A stretch of DNA of 64,000 nucleotides. It comes from Jacaranda mimosifolia (Eukaryota; Streptophyta; Magnoliopsida; Lamiales; Bignoniaceae). Shown piece after piece: positions 27,461 to 38,292 of the stretch. The stretch spans positions 43,820,501-43,884,500 of the forward strand of contig CM032117.1 in assembly GCA_018894105.1 (NCBI GenBank), in the 5' to 3' direction. The notes beneath the pieces were generated by a model. That model ran no database searches. It worked only from the letters and a program-made list of their open reading frames with translations, and was not told where the DNA came from. The translations under genes and the position numbers were made by a program. The stretch's first letter is position 1. Each line of letters begins with the position of its first letter.

Positions 27461-28254
27461 TGATGAGGGTAAGAATCGTTTGATGAGTGTATTGGGCTGA
27501 AATCTAATATGATCGACCAAGTGGCAGGTCGAGAGAAATATTTTGCAATATATTGGGGTTGAGTCCTGCGATCAACAACAAACGTCAGGCTAGTCGAGGT
27601 ATCCCCGGCTAAAGTACTCCAATGCTCAAGTTAGTATATTGACTATCAAATGGAGCAGCAGAGTGAGAGCTCTGGAATGATAAATGGCAGATCTTGTTGA
27701 AGGCTGGCAATGGGACACTTATAGCCTTTTCAATGTGGTTGATATATCTAAGGTGCCCTTATTGGGCATGAAGGGTTTTGTCCTTACTTGAGGTTCTTTA
27801 AGTCTTCTCCAACTTGTGTACTATTCCAAGTGACGTTGTCTAGGACAAGGTAGTACATTGGAGGCATGTCCTGACCTAGCGCGGCTAAATAAGCAGTACA
27901 GGTAGTGGCATGCGCCATTAATGCGGATGCACGACGCCCGGCAGAGCATTCAATGCGACTAAGAGATTGTCACATAATATCGGCCTCTAAGGTATAGATA
28001 AATAACTCTGGAAGACTCTGGTCAACATAGTGTAACTCTATTGGGTCCGAGTCTTCTCGGTTGACCGCTAAATACAATATTTTTGGCGGTGATCGACCAC
28101 AGCCCAGTCAACGAGCTAGAAATAGCCAGTATGCTCGACATTCGGTTGATGATGCGGTCAGCCCAAAATAGGTTGGGCTTACTAGGTAGTTGGAGCACCT
28201 CTAGCTTGGTCGAGTGTTATTATTGGACTGGGCCTGCTGGGCTATCCCATATCA
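27461..28254 (-). repeat. 3' LTR of the Tat-like gypsy element
   Basis: The 794-bp segment starts TGATGAGGG on the plus strand and ends CCCATATCA, giving TGATATGGG...CCCTCATCA in element orientation. A minus-strand TATA-like box (GGCTATAAGTG, 27716-27726) lies in the middle. The boundary on the pol side abuts the purine-rich tract. The second LTR is not in the window, so the ends are inferred from TG/CA, the tract and the disrupted flanking MITE. Confidence 0.65.
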
Positions 28255-28275
28255 TGAGTCCCCCCCACTCACAAG
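28255..28275 (-). other. Polypurine tract of the gypsy element
   Basis: On the minus strand CTTGTGAGTGGGGGGACTCA lies directly before the LTR start. A G-rich purine stretch there is the expected plus-strand primer site. Confidence 0.6.
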
Positions 28276-28487
28276 TCCTGATCGAGTGTGTTGATGAGAA
28301 GGAGTAAGGAGTAGATAGTCTGTAAAAATTATGCATAATCAACGAGGGTTTCCAAGTGTCGATCAGGGGCTTGCTCTATCGACCATGGTTCGACGCATTT
28401 AATGCATCTATTATATCGGGTCACAAGAAACGTCAACGGGCGGCTACATAATAATTGATGTCGCTTGAGGTACCGTGTGTTGACACC

Positions 28488-28495
28488 TATAAATA
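28488..28495 (+). promoter_or_regulatory. TATA-like box facing the antisense ORF
   Basis: TATAAATA within CACCTATAAATAGGCAC lies on the plus strand, outside the LTR and about 150 bp before the first ATG of the antisense ORF. About 30 bp downstream is a pyrimidine-rich stretch suited to transcription start. The motif is unusually good for this window. Function is inferred. Confidence 0.5.
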
Positions 28496-28640
28496 GGCAC
28501 AGTAAATAACTTCATTTGCACTTTTACTGCAATACATCAGGTTAAGTCAGCCGTTATTCCACTTTTATATTCGACTACATCCTGGTCTAGACTTCGAAAC
28601 CGTGTAAGTTTTTCAAAACCATTTCGAGTGAGTTATTACT

Positions 28641-31057
28641 TTGTTGCATCTCGACCATTCAACTTTACTCAACATCTTAGGAGTATTTGAGGGAGAGGGC
28701 AACATTAAAAAGAGTGACAGCAAGGAGTCGAGGTCGAATGCGGGTTCGACCAGGGAAGGTAATGGCTCGACTAGCAAGTCCAATAGTTCCTCGAGTGATA
28801 CCTTGACCTCGAGTAGTTCTAGCAATGATCGAGCCACTGCTGGGGGTGGGGCTAGGCTTAGTCAACTGCTTATTTCTCGTAGTCGGCTATTTACCTTTGA
28901 CCACTATAGTGAGATAGTATCAAAGATGACGGATGGAGGTCTTGTTCATATTAGGTCATTATTCCATGTTCCTCAGGACTTTAAGTTGGTCGTTCCCGGG
29001 CCCAATGACAGGATCACCGCCTTCCTAATGCCTGTATCACCGTCTTCGTGGATGCCATGAGACGTGGGCTTAAGTTTCCAATCGCCCAACCAATAGTCGA
29101 CCTCCTTAAGGGCCTCCAAGTTAGCATCACCCAACTATTACCAAATTGCTTTCCGACCATGTGCAGTTTTGTAGTACTCATGCATGTGCATTGTCAACTC
29201 CTGACCTTCACTAATTTTAGCAACCTGTTTCATCTCCCCATATCTCGCAAGTCGGGGAGTACGAAAGAGTTAGGCTTTTATTATCTCACGGCCCACTCTC
29301 ATCGAAAATTCTTAATGACCCTGTCTTTTTCGTTTGGTCAAAACTGGAAATCTCGTAACTTCTTTATTCAATCTTCGGGTGGGGTCGGGTTCAATATACC
29401 CAAGGGTTGGATGAAGGGTCACATCGACATGCCTGCAAACGAAAGCCCAACCTGACCCAATACATTTATCAGAGATTTAGTCAAATTTGGGCAAATGGAG
29501 GCTTCGAGTTACGTCGAGGAGAGAAACTTGGTACTGGCAGGCTTATCGCATGCCCAGCTAAACCTTCCCGTTGAAGCTCGACTAGGTAGATGGTCTTTGT
29601 TTTTCATTTGTTGTATGTTTGGACTTTCTGGTCAATGTATCTTACCTCCTTTGTTATGCAGATCGAGAAGAGATTATGAATAAGACATGAGCTCAAGCTT
29701 TAGCCTGTGTGCAGAGGAATTGGGAGTGCCGTCGAGAGTGTGGCGGCTTGTCGAAAGGCTCAAGTCGCCGCGCCACCCCAAGTCGAGTGCCCACCTTACT
29801 GGCTCCCCTAGCTCAAGTAGCAACTTCTACAGCTCGACCAGCTTTTGGGGTGACAACTAGCCCCTCATCTCGACAGAAAAGGTTGGCGAACAAGTAAGAG
29901 GGCCCTGCCTAGAAGAAATTCGCTACTAATAAGATGAAAGGCAAAGTTGGGGCCCCCAAACAACCAACTAGCTATGATATCTTCGGGCAGCGGGAAGAGG
30001 ATGAGTTGTTCCAGCTGCCCAAGCTTCCATCACCCAGCTTTGGTGATGGCGCTATGGCCATTCACAATTCTCTGTCGATACTGACGGCAGGGTTGACTGG
30101 GTCGCGCCTCTTAAGGTGATGATGACTGGTCTGTTCATGTCCGACCAAAAGAAATTTATGGATCTGAGGTAGGATGAGGTACTGAGGGCCCTGGCATATC
30201 ATTCCAACATGGTTAATTGTCTAGTCGAATATCAATGCTCGTTTAATACTTCATTTCCTTTTCATTTTATTTGACTTAGGTAATTTCGCTTACAGGTTAG
30301 CCAGTTAGGCTACCATTTTAATAGGAGGTCAGAGCTAGCTTTCAGGGATCGCGACCAGTTCCAGGAGGATCAACAAGATTCTGAGATATTAAAGGCTTAG
30401 CTTAAGTCTGCGTAGTCTAGGATCGAGGAACTGTGAACGCAAGTTAAAGAGAAGGACTCGCAGCTCATGCTCACAGTGTTAGAGAAGAATAGAATGGACG
30501 AGCCGCTGCTGAAGGCCAGGCTAGACGCACAGCATGGCTATGATTCTGGTCGGAGTCTGGGGTACAATGCGGCGATGCAATAAGCTCGATAGGAGTTTTT
30601 TAATAAGATGTTGCTGATGCGACGAGAGGTTATTAAGCAAATTCGACCGGAGCATAGAGAGTGCCTTCATCCTACATTGAATGAGCAGCTCAAAGTGTAT
30701 GCCGACCATGGCGAGGGTGCCCCCGAGGAGATGCATGCGGTCGAGCCCGCGGCGGATCACCAAAAGAGGCTTGCTAAAGGGGCTAAGGAATTCGCTTTTG
30801 CACAGGACTTTGCATTCGATATGCGGGACGGCAAGGTCAATATAGTCGACCTCCTTCCTTCCCCTAGGCAAGCTTTCTTTATTGATGAGACGAGGCCTTC
30901 TCGACTAACCCCAACAGCTCAGCCAGCTCCTGCCGCGGTGTCTGAGCAAAAAGCCGAGAGTCCAGCTATTGTCCCCATCCCCTCAAGCGATGAGCACGAT
31001 CAGGCTCTTGATAAGGGTGCGCGAGTCGCGCAAGCAAAAGGCGCGGGGTCGAGCTAA
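28641..31057 (+). pseudogene. Antisense additional ORF of the gypsy element ('gypsy-type transposase'-like)
   Basis: Broken frames (28641-29057, 29048-29452, 29495-29680, 30608-31054) together resemble the plant family annotated as 'putative gypsy type transposon' (Pfam Transposase_28). A serine-rich N-terminus is followed by a VPxDFKLVVPGPNDR-like motif. After a +1 shift near 29045 comes MRRGLKFPIAQPIVDLL with a conserved LLPNCFPTM stretch. The C-terminal part is charged and coiled-coil-like (about 30300-30700) with in-frame stops. Known Tat-lineage elements carry such ORFs between pol and the 3' LTR, sometimes antisense as here. Its role is unknown. The family assignment rests on remembered motif order and needs a profile search. 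Confidence 0.6.
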
Positions 31058-31464
31058 TCTTTCAGCTTGTTGTATTTTTTGGCCGCCCAACGAGGCGTGC
31101 ATTTGTAGTTTTTCCAAGTTTGTAATTGAATGTTTCTATTTTAATACAATTTTAGTTTCCATTCATCGACGGTATTCTATTTTGTTTCTTGCCCCTTGTT
31201 TAATGTCTTCGTTCTTATCAAATACTAAATGCTAATAAACGACAACATAAGTACTTCGATCTCAACTTGGAAATCATTTAAGATAATCCCATAATGAAAG
31301 AATCAAGTTTACAACTAGATAGTCTATTTAGAAAGCAATTTGCACAAAAGTAATGGAACAGATCCAAGATATTATTCACAGCTTCGTCGTCGACTTCTTG
31401 GTCAACTTTAGTTTTAACACTGTCATTGTGATGCGTAGCTTGTATTCCCCAGTTTGTTTTCAAC

Positions 31465-31886
31465 TACGAGGTCAATTTTTAGCCTTTGCTTTGTGATCGA
31501 CTACAAGGTCGACCCTGAATAACATGTTTGCTTATTAATTTAAGCTTGAAGCCTTGGTTTTGCGGAAAAGCTTGAAGGTCGATTATTAGGTTGATTCTTG
31601 ATGACAAGTTCATCTTCCAATTTTTGCTTGGGTGTCTTATCGTGTGGTTTGACACCATCATCAACTACGAGGTCGACTCTGAACGATCAACTTGTTCATG
31701 AGCTTGGGCTAGGAGCCTTTGTTTTGCGATTTGAAATCGTTGTTGACTACAGGGTCGACTCCGAACGATCAATTCGTTCATGAGCATGGGCTATGAGCCT
31801 TTGTTTTAAGGTTTGAAACCGTTGTCGACTACAAAGTCGAGTATAAACGATCAACTCGTTCATGAGCTTAGGCTAGGAGCCTTTGT
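31465..31886 (+). repeat. 82-bp tandem repeat between pol and the antisense ORF
   Basis: GAACGATCAAC-type starts occur at 31681, 31763 and 31845, an 82-bp period. Each is followed by TTCATGAGC, TAGGAGCCTTTG and a GACTACA-GGTCGAC block. Degenerate units extend left to about 31465. Retand-type elements are known for amplified tandem repeats in this interval. Confidence 0.75.
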
Positions 31887-32149
31887 TTGTTGGTGTGGAC
31901 AAATAGTTGTGTGAGTACAAGTAGTTTTTACTGAGTTAAACCATAATGTGATACAGCTGGGTGGAGACCTTGGTCTCTTTACACATAAAATTTCCTCAAA
32001 TTGATGGTGTTCCACAGTCGGGGAAGCTCCTTGCCATTCTTGTCTTCTGGCCAATAGGCATTGTACTTTGTTACCTTGACCATCGAGTATGATCATTCCC
32101 ATTTTAGGTCGAGTTTCCCCACGTTCTTCGATACTTCAACCTTTTTAAA

Positions 32150-33250
32150 GATAAGGTCGCCTACTTTGAAACTTCTTAGTCGGGCTCCCTTGTCATAATG
32201 TTGTTCTATCTTCGACCTGTATCTCTACATGGTTGTGTATGCTTGCTGACGTAGCTTATTGATTATTTCTAGGTCTAATTTTCTCTCGGAGCCATTCGTG
32301 ATTAGGTTATAATGGATCACTGGAGCAGTGTGTTGTATGAGTTCTGCCGGAATGACCGCTTCGGATCTGTAGACTAGACTGTAAGGGCTGTGACCAGTGG
32401 CTGTTCGAGGGGTTGTTCTATATGCCCAAAGTACTCTAGAGAGGTCTCTACCCAGCTCGCGCCAGTCCCTTTTTGTCAAGCCTTGAGGTGGTTTAGGACA
32501 GTCCTGTTCATGACTTTTATTTGGCCATAAGCTTGTGGCTTTCCAACTGATGTGAAATGTTGTTGAATTCCAAAGCTCTCGCACCAGCTCCTCATACTCC
32601 TGCTCTGGAATTGAGTCTAATTATCAAATATTTAGACTTTAGGCAAAACTAAACGGCAGATGATGTTCTCCCATATGAACTCTTGATGCCCACATTGGTT
32701 ATCTTGGGGACTGCCTCTGCTTTGGCCCACTTTGTAAAGTATTCAACGGCAACGATCATAAATTTCCTTTGACCTGTTGTTTTTGGAAAAGAACCAACTA
32801 TATCGATCCCCTACTGGTCGAATAGCCATGTGATTTGTATGTTCACCGTCGACATTACGGGCCGGTAAGGTATGTTCGAGTGGACCGGTAGGACATGCAT
32901 TTCCTGGTGAAATCGATCGCGTCGTTTAGTAGGGTTGGCCAAAAGTATCTATATCGGATGACTTTGTGTACAAGTGATCATTCGACCGAGTGGTTGTTGC
33001 AAATACCCGAATGCACTTCATCTTAGACTTCGTGGGCTTGCTATGGGGTTAAACACCAGAGCAGTGATTCGAAAATCAACCTCATGTAAAGTTGGTCATG
33101 CTCGTCGAAGGCGAACTTGGTTGCTTGGCCTCTGAGCCTACGTACTTCGTTTCTATCCTCGGGAATTATGCCTTCCTTCAAATAGGCTTGTATTGCATCC
33201 TGCCATGAGGGAGGTGTTTCTCCAATCTGTCCTACTAAATTTTGGTCGGG
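32150..33250 (-). pseudogene. Integrase of the Tat-like gypsy, degenerate
   Basis: The clearest frame is 32584-32225 on the minus strand. It has the integrase-core end motif ([17 protein letters not shown]) followed by [17 protein letters not shown], diagnostic of plant gypsy integrases. Upstream, a degraded zinc-binding and catalytic region reads through several stops to about 33250. Confidence 0.75.
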
Positions 33251-33299
33251 CGCACCTGTAGTAGGTTTGTTAGTGACCAGAAATGTGATTATCTTAGCT

Positions 33300-33760
33300 T
33301 TGGTCCCTTTTGTCGAACTTGCAAACTTGGAAAGTGCGTTGGCTCACTCATTCTCTGATCAAGGGACTTGGCTAAAGGTGAGTTTTTTGAACTGTTGCTG
33401 CAGCCTCTTCACCTTAACCAAGTACCTGCTCATCATAGACTCTTTGGCTTCAAAGTTCTCGTCGACTTGCTTTGCGACCAGCTGGGAATTGATGATGGCT
33501 GCTAGTTGTTCAACTCCCCTAGTTATTGCCATCCTCATGCCAAGCAAGAGGGCTTCATATTCTGCCTCGCTGTTTGTGACAAGGTAGTCGAGTTTGATTA
33601 TGAAGTCGTATTATTCACCTTGTGGTGACTATAGAGAAACACCAATTCCTCCACCCAAGGAAGTTGCTGAACCATTGATGTGCAAAGTCTATATGAGGGA
33701 GTCGTGGTCAGCTAGTCGGGAAGGTCGAGTCTCTTAGTAACAAAGTCGGCAAAGACCTAG
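33300..33760 (-). pseudogene. Second (archaeal-type) RNase H of the Tat-like gypsy
   Basis: On the minus strand an EAEYEALLLGMRMA-type helix is followed by a segment on SQLVAKQVDENFEAKE and a PRSENE..ANALSKFAS motif. This is the usual layout of the extra RNase H carried by Tat elements. The N-terminal part and one position of the last motif are interrupted by stops. Confidence 0.65.
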
Positions 33761-33912
33761 GCCTTTATAACAGTTCGAAGCTGAAACGTGATGTCAAATT
33801 CGCCCTGCTCGATTGTCCATTTGGTTAATCTTCCTAACACATTTGGCTTGGACAGTACTCATTTCAATGGTTGATTTGTCAAGACCATGATAGAGTGAGA
33901 TTAGAAATAGGG

Positions 33913-34155
33913 CTATAATTTCCTAGCCACAGTGACCGGGGCAAGGGCGAATTTCTTGATCTCCAAATAGTTGTGTTCTGGGCCTTTTAGCGCTTTGCTA
34001 CAGTAATAGACAGGTCGATGGGTGCCCTTTCTAGTCGAAACCAAAATTGAACGGATAGATGCCAACGAGACTGCTAAATGGATGTGTAAAACTTCTCCAA
34101 CCTTAGGTTTGGCAAACATCAGTGCTGACAAGAGGTAATGTTTCAATTTGACCAA
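33913..34155 (-). pseudogene. First (Ty3-type) RNase H fragment
   Basis: An 80-codon frame with LASIRSILV, PVYYCSKALKGPEHNYLEIKK and LAPVTVARKL, in the order expected for the RNase H next to a gypsy RT. Confidence 0.7.
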
Positions 34156-34423
34156 GGCTTCATTGCACTACTTGGTCTACTTGAGACCTAATTTTCTTGT
34201 ATTCCTTAGGATCTTGAAGAATGGAAAGCTTTTGTCAGCTAATCAGGCAATGAACCTTCCCAACACAATGATCCTACTAACCAGACGCTTAATGTCTCTA
34301 ACTGTTCAAGGAGGCGTAATGTCTAAAATGGCTTAATTTTTTACGGGTTTGTTTCGATATCTCCCTGGCTGACCATGTAACCCAAGGACTTGCCCCTCTC
34401 ACTCTGAACATGCACTTGTTAGG

Positions 34424-35110
34424 TTAGAGTTTCATTCCAAATGCTCTTAGTATTGAGAATGTATGATTGAGGTTGGTTAGAAGATTTTTTGCTTTTTCTA
34501 TTTTGATGATCATGTTGTCGATGTAAACTTCCATGGTTTTCCCGATCACATTTTTGAACATGAAGTTTACGAGCCTTTGGTAAGTTGCCCCTGAATGTCG
34601 CCCAAAAGGAATGATCAAAAAATAATATACCCTATTGGGGATGACGAAAGAGATCTTATCCTTATCTTTAGGTGCCATGAAAATTTGGTAATAACCTTGA
34701 AATGCATCCATCACACTTAGCAAATCACAACCAGCAGTAGAATCTACTAACAAATCTATACGAGGCAGGGGGTAAGGATCTTTTGGACAAGTTTTATTCA
34801 AATCAGTGACATCGTTACACATTTGCCACTTTCCCTCATTCTTGGGGACAATGACTATATTACAAAGCCAACTTGGATATTGAATCTCTACAATGTATCC
34901 TGCCTCTAAAAGTTTGTTGACCTCCTCCTCGATGATTTGGCATCGTTCAACATTGAAGGTTCTCGCCTTCTGCCTTACTGGTTTGAATGAAGGGCCCATG
35001 TTCAGGCGGTCACTGAGGTTAATTCCCTGGAGGTCGAAAACCTTCCAAGCAAAAATATCAACATTCTTCTTGAGGAAATCGACCATGAGGCATTCCATGT
35101 TGCTACCCAT
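34424..35110 (-). pseudogene. Reverse transcriptase of the Tat-like gypsy, active site altered
   Basis: A 228-codon open frame spans most of a gypsy RT: WLCNIVIVPKNEGKWQMC, DLNKTCPKDPYPLPRID, DAFQGYYQI and FGRHSGATYQRLVNFMF. The catalytic box reads Y-I-D-N instead of Y-x-D-D (near 34512-34530), so the second catalytic aspartate is asparagine. The frame ends before the connection domain. Confidence 0.85.
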
Positions 35111-35129
35111 ATCAGTTCCAATTTTAGTG

Positions 35130-35690
35130 GTCTTGTCGTGGTTTCATTGCTCCAGCTCGATTATCTTGAACTTGTCGATAGGCTCGACCTTGGTCTCCTC
35201 CAACTTTCTTTTCTTGCTCAACTGTCCTTCCTCGAGTTTTGCTACTAGGGCGTCCCCCAAAGGTTTCAATTTAGGTTGGGTTTTCTGCTCGTTTGCCTCA
35301 ACTAAAATTGTGTAGCACTGCCAGGCCTCTTTCATATTGCAAAGGAGTTCACCTGTCCCAATAGTTGTTGAAAATTTGACTTTCATATGATAGGTTGAGA
35401 CAATAGCACGAAAGTCATTCAATGCTAGTTGCCCAATTATAGCATTGTTGTCAAAGGGTGCGTCGACGATCAAGTAATTAACCATCGGAGTTCTGCATCG
35501 AGGAACCTCTCCAAATGATGTGGATAGATTTATGGATCCTTCGGGGATGATCTTTGACCCCCCAAATATAGTGTCGAGGCTATTAGAGAGCCGACAAATA
35601 TCTTGCCCTAGGCCTCTTAGGGAATAGAAGATGAAAGGACCGTATTTGCATGGTATGCGTATAGCTAGAATGATTCTCCAAAAGCATTCA
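35130..35690 (-). pseudogene. Protease-region remnant of the Tat-like gypsy
   Basis: The frame 35485-35144 has VNYLIVDAPFDNNAIIGQLA and LNDFRAIVSTYHMKVKF, matching the C-terminal part of a gypsy aspartic protease. Recognisable homology ends near 35690, where unrelated AT-rich DNA starts, so the catalytic DTG/DSG part is missing. Confidence 0.7.
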
Positions 35691-35699
35691 TTTTAGCCA

Positions 35700-37140
35700 A
35701 TTAGTTGGGCTCCATGGACTTGAGGTTGGAAATTGACCGTGGAGATTGGGTACTCTTCAACTAATGGAGATTAGTTGAATTAAGTCGATTGGTTTAAAGG
35801 ATTTTAAACTAATGTGAATATTCTATATTCTTAAGTCACAATAAGTTACAAGAAGTTGTGAGCCCATGTCTAATGAATAGTAGAACCCAATGTGTCACAC
35901 ACAAAAGCCAATTGCAAATCCTAATTAATGAAGGGGAATTTTCTAAGAGTTAGAAAACTCCTACATGACCCTTTTTGGAGGTTGACCGATTGATGCTACC
36001 TGTAGTCATTTTTTGCTTGATCAATTTAATTGTTAAATTAATCTAATTAATTTAAGGAGTTAAATTAAGACCATCTAATTAAGGAGTTAATTATTTGATA
36101 CCACATAACTATCAATTTGTCAAGTTAACTAAAGGAGTTAAGTTAACAATGTCTTGTTTAAAGAGTTAAATCAAAGCTAATTAATTAAATTAAAATAGAG
36201 AATTTATTTTGGAGGAAAAATTCAACTAAAATGTTCATTTGGTGTGAATTAGAATTTATTTGGAATTTGGATGACATTTCATGAGATGAAATAAAGATTC
36301 CAAATGAAATTCAAATTCACATAAAATTCAAAATTCACATGCCAACTTGCAAGAACAAGTGGGCGGCCACCTTGAGGAAGGTGTGATGTCATCCTTCCTC
36401 TATATATAGATATGGAGAGTAAAGGGGGCGACACATGTGAATTGCAAGTAAGAATTAGATTCTCTCAATTTCCCTCTAAAATTCTCAAGGCTTGCCTTAT
36501 GTGTTGAAGCTTCACTTCTCTTCTTCTCCTACCTCCAAATCAAGTCTTCATCCAAACTCTTCTTCTCATTATTCTCCAGGTAATACTGAGAGGAAAAGGA
36601 TTGTACATTGATGTGTGGATCTTTACATTAGAGGCAAGATAATTATATTGCTAGCCTTTGAAGATCTTCTGTTTCGGGCAGTAACTTTGGAGCGAGCTTT
36701 GCAGGTCTTCCCGAATCCATTTCAACTGAATTTTTTACTGAAGCTACATCAAGGAGTTGATGTTTGTTTGGTACAAATTTCACTCAAATTGGAGTTCATT
36801 TGGTTGGGAAAAATTTGCTTGAATTTTTCTGTGCTGCTGGAAGACGATTTTCAAGGAGTTGAGAGATCTTTTTCCACCTTCCTTTGATTTTCTTAAAATC
36901 AAGGTAATTCTCCTTCCAAATCTGAATCTATGGCATGTTTAGATACTTGGGTTCATATGTAGCTTAGTTATTTGAGAGTTTTTGAGCTTTGATAATTGAA
37001 TCCTAGTGCTACATGTGACTTCATGTTTCTAGGTCTGAAGTCGTCAAGGAGAAGATCATTTTCCTTCTTATTTTTCTAATGTAATTTCTTCTAAGTTGAA
37101 ATGAAATCACTCCTTATTTAGTGCTTAAAAAAAGTACTAA
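35700..37140 (+). other. Unclassified LTR- or leader-like segment with TATA box
   Basis: CTCTATATATAG (36398-36409) is followed by a pyrimidine-rich leader and two consensus-like splice donors, CCAGGTAATACTG (36576-36588) and AAGGTAATTCTCC (36901-36913). A 90-codon ORF (36615-36884) resembles nothing I know. Layout and position, directly against the truncated gypsy, suggest the LTR or leader of another element. No TG/CA ends or duplications could be fixed. Confidence 0.35.
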
Positions 37141-37654
37141 GTGGTTATAAATAATATCATTAGTATATACTTGTTGTCATAAGAAAATTAAGTTGATTTG
37201 CTTGAAGTTTTTGTTAAGTAAATGAGATGCTATTATGATTTATTTTTCAAATTTTGTCTTAATTAACGGTAATGTTGCAGCAATTCATAAAATTGAGGAT
37301 CATTGCAATTAAATGAAAAAAATTATTAACCATTTAACATTTGGAACTACTAAAATTGATTATATATAAAGCATTGCAGGTACTACAACCGTAGTAATGT
37401 CTTTTGAAATTGTACTTAGATTAATCTATAGTAAAACTTTTCATAATTTTTATTTCTGTTTATTGTAATTTTCGATCATTTGTATTTTTTAATAACTAAC
37501 TCCATGTGCATGCATAGTTCTGCTGACGAAATTTAAAAAAATTTCAGTTTCGTATTTATTTAAATAATGTAAGGAAATAAATATTAGATGTTATTGTTTT
37601 ATCATGAAAATTTGAACTTACAAAGGGTTACTCATTCATCATTAAAAATCTTTT
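37141..37654. other. AT-rich DNA without features
   Basis: No ORF, transposon end or tandem repeat of note was seen. Confidence 0.5.
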
Positions 37655-38292
37655 TATCACTACAAGAAAACAGCCCTTCACTAACAGAAAATTTATGACG
37701 AAGAGGGTTCCGTCACTGTTTGAAAACAATTGTGATGGATTTTTGATGGATTACTAACGAACTTAATAAAATGAGCAAAAAAATATATTAGTCATGATAT
37801 TTGTGACGTATATGAAAACTCTATATTGATATCAAGAGTCCGTCACAAATTTTATAACCTAAATATGATTTTTCGATTTGTGACGAAAATTCCATCACAA
37901 AATTAGTTTTGTGACGCATTTTATTTTCGTCACAAACTAATCAGTGACAAAGCATATAGTTTTGTGACGCACGCATTTATTAGTTTTGTGACACATTTTA
38001 TTTTCGTCACAAACTAATCAGTGACAAAGCATATAGTTCTGTGACGCACGCATTTTATTTTCGTCACAAATCAAAAAATCATATTTAGGTTATAAAATTT
38101 GTGACGGATTCTTGATATCAATATAGAGTTTTCATATCCGTCACAAATATCATGACTAATATATATTTTTGCTCATTTTATTAAGTTCGTTAGTAATCCA
38201 TCAAAAATCCATCACAATTGTTTTCAAACAATGACGGAACCCTCTTCGTCATAAATTTTCTGTTAGTGAAGGGCTGTTTTCTTGTAGTGTAT
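37655..38292. mobile_element. Palindromic CACTA-type MITE
   Basis: The element spans 37658-38289 (632 bp). It starts CACTACAAGAAAACAGCCC and ends with the exact complement. The 3-bp target TAT lies on both sides (37655-37657, 38290-38292). CACTACAAGAAA ends and 3-bp duplications define CACTA (En/Spm) elements. The two arms (about 37658-37890 and 38057-38289) are nearly identical inverted copies of about 233 bp. The centre holds two tandem 77-bp units (from 37903 and 37980). GTGACG/CGTCAC motifs recur throughout. There is no transposase. Confidence 0.92.

Larger units (their letters stand above)
27461..35690 (-). mobile_element. Ty3/gypsy element of Tat/Retand type, 5'-truncated
   Basis: In minus-strand order the element holds: protease remnant (to about 35130), reverse transcriptase, a first RNase H, a second RNase H, integrase, a tandem repeat, an additional ORF on the opposite strand, a purine-rich tract, and one LTR. 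Two RNase H domains plus an extra ORF between pol and the 3' LTR are hallmarks of the plant Tat lineage. Homology stops near 35690 inside the protease, so gag, primer-binding site and 5' LTR are missing. Frameshifts and stops make it inactive. Confidence 0.8.
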
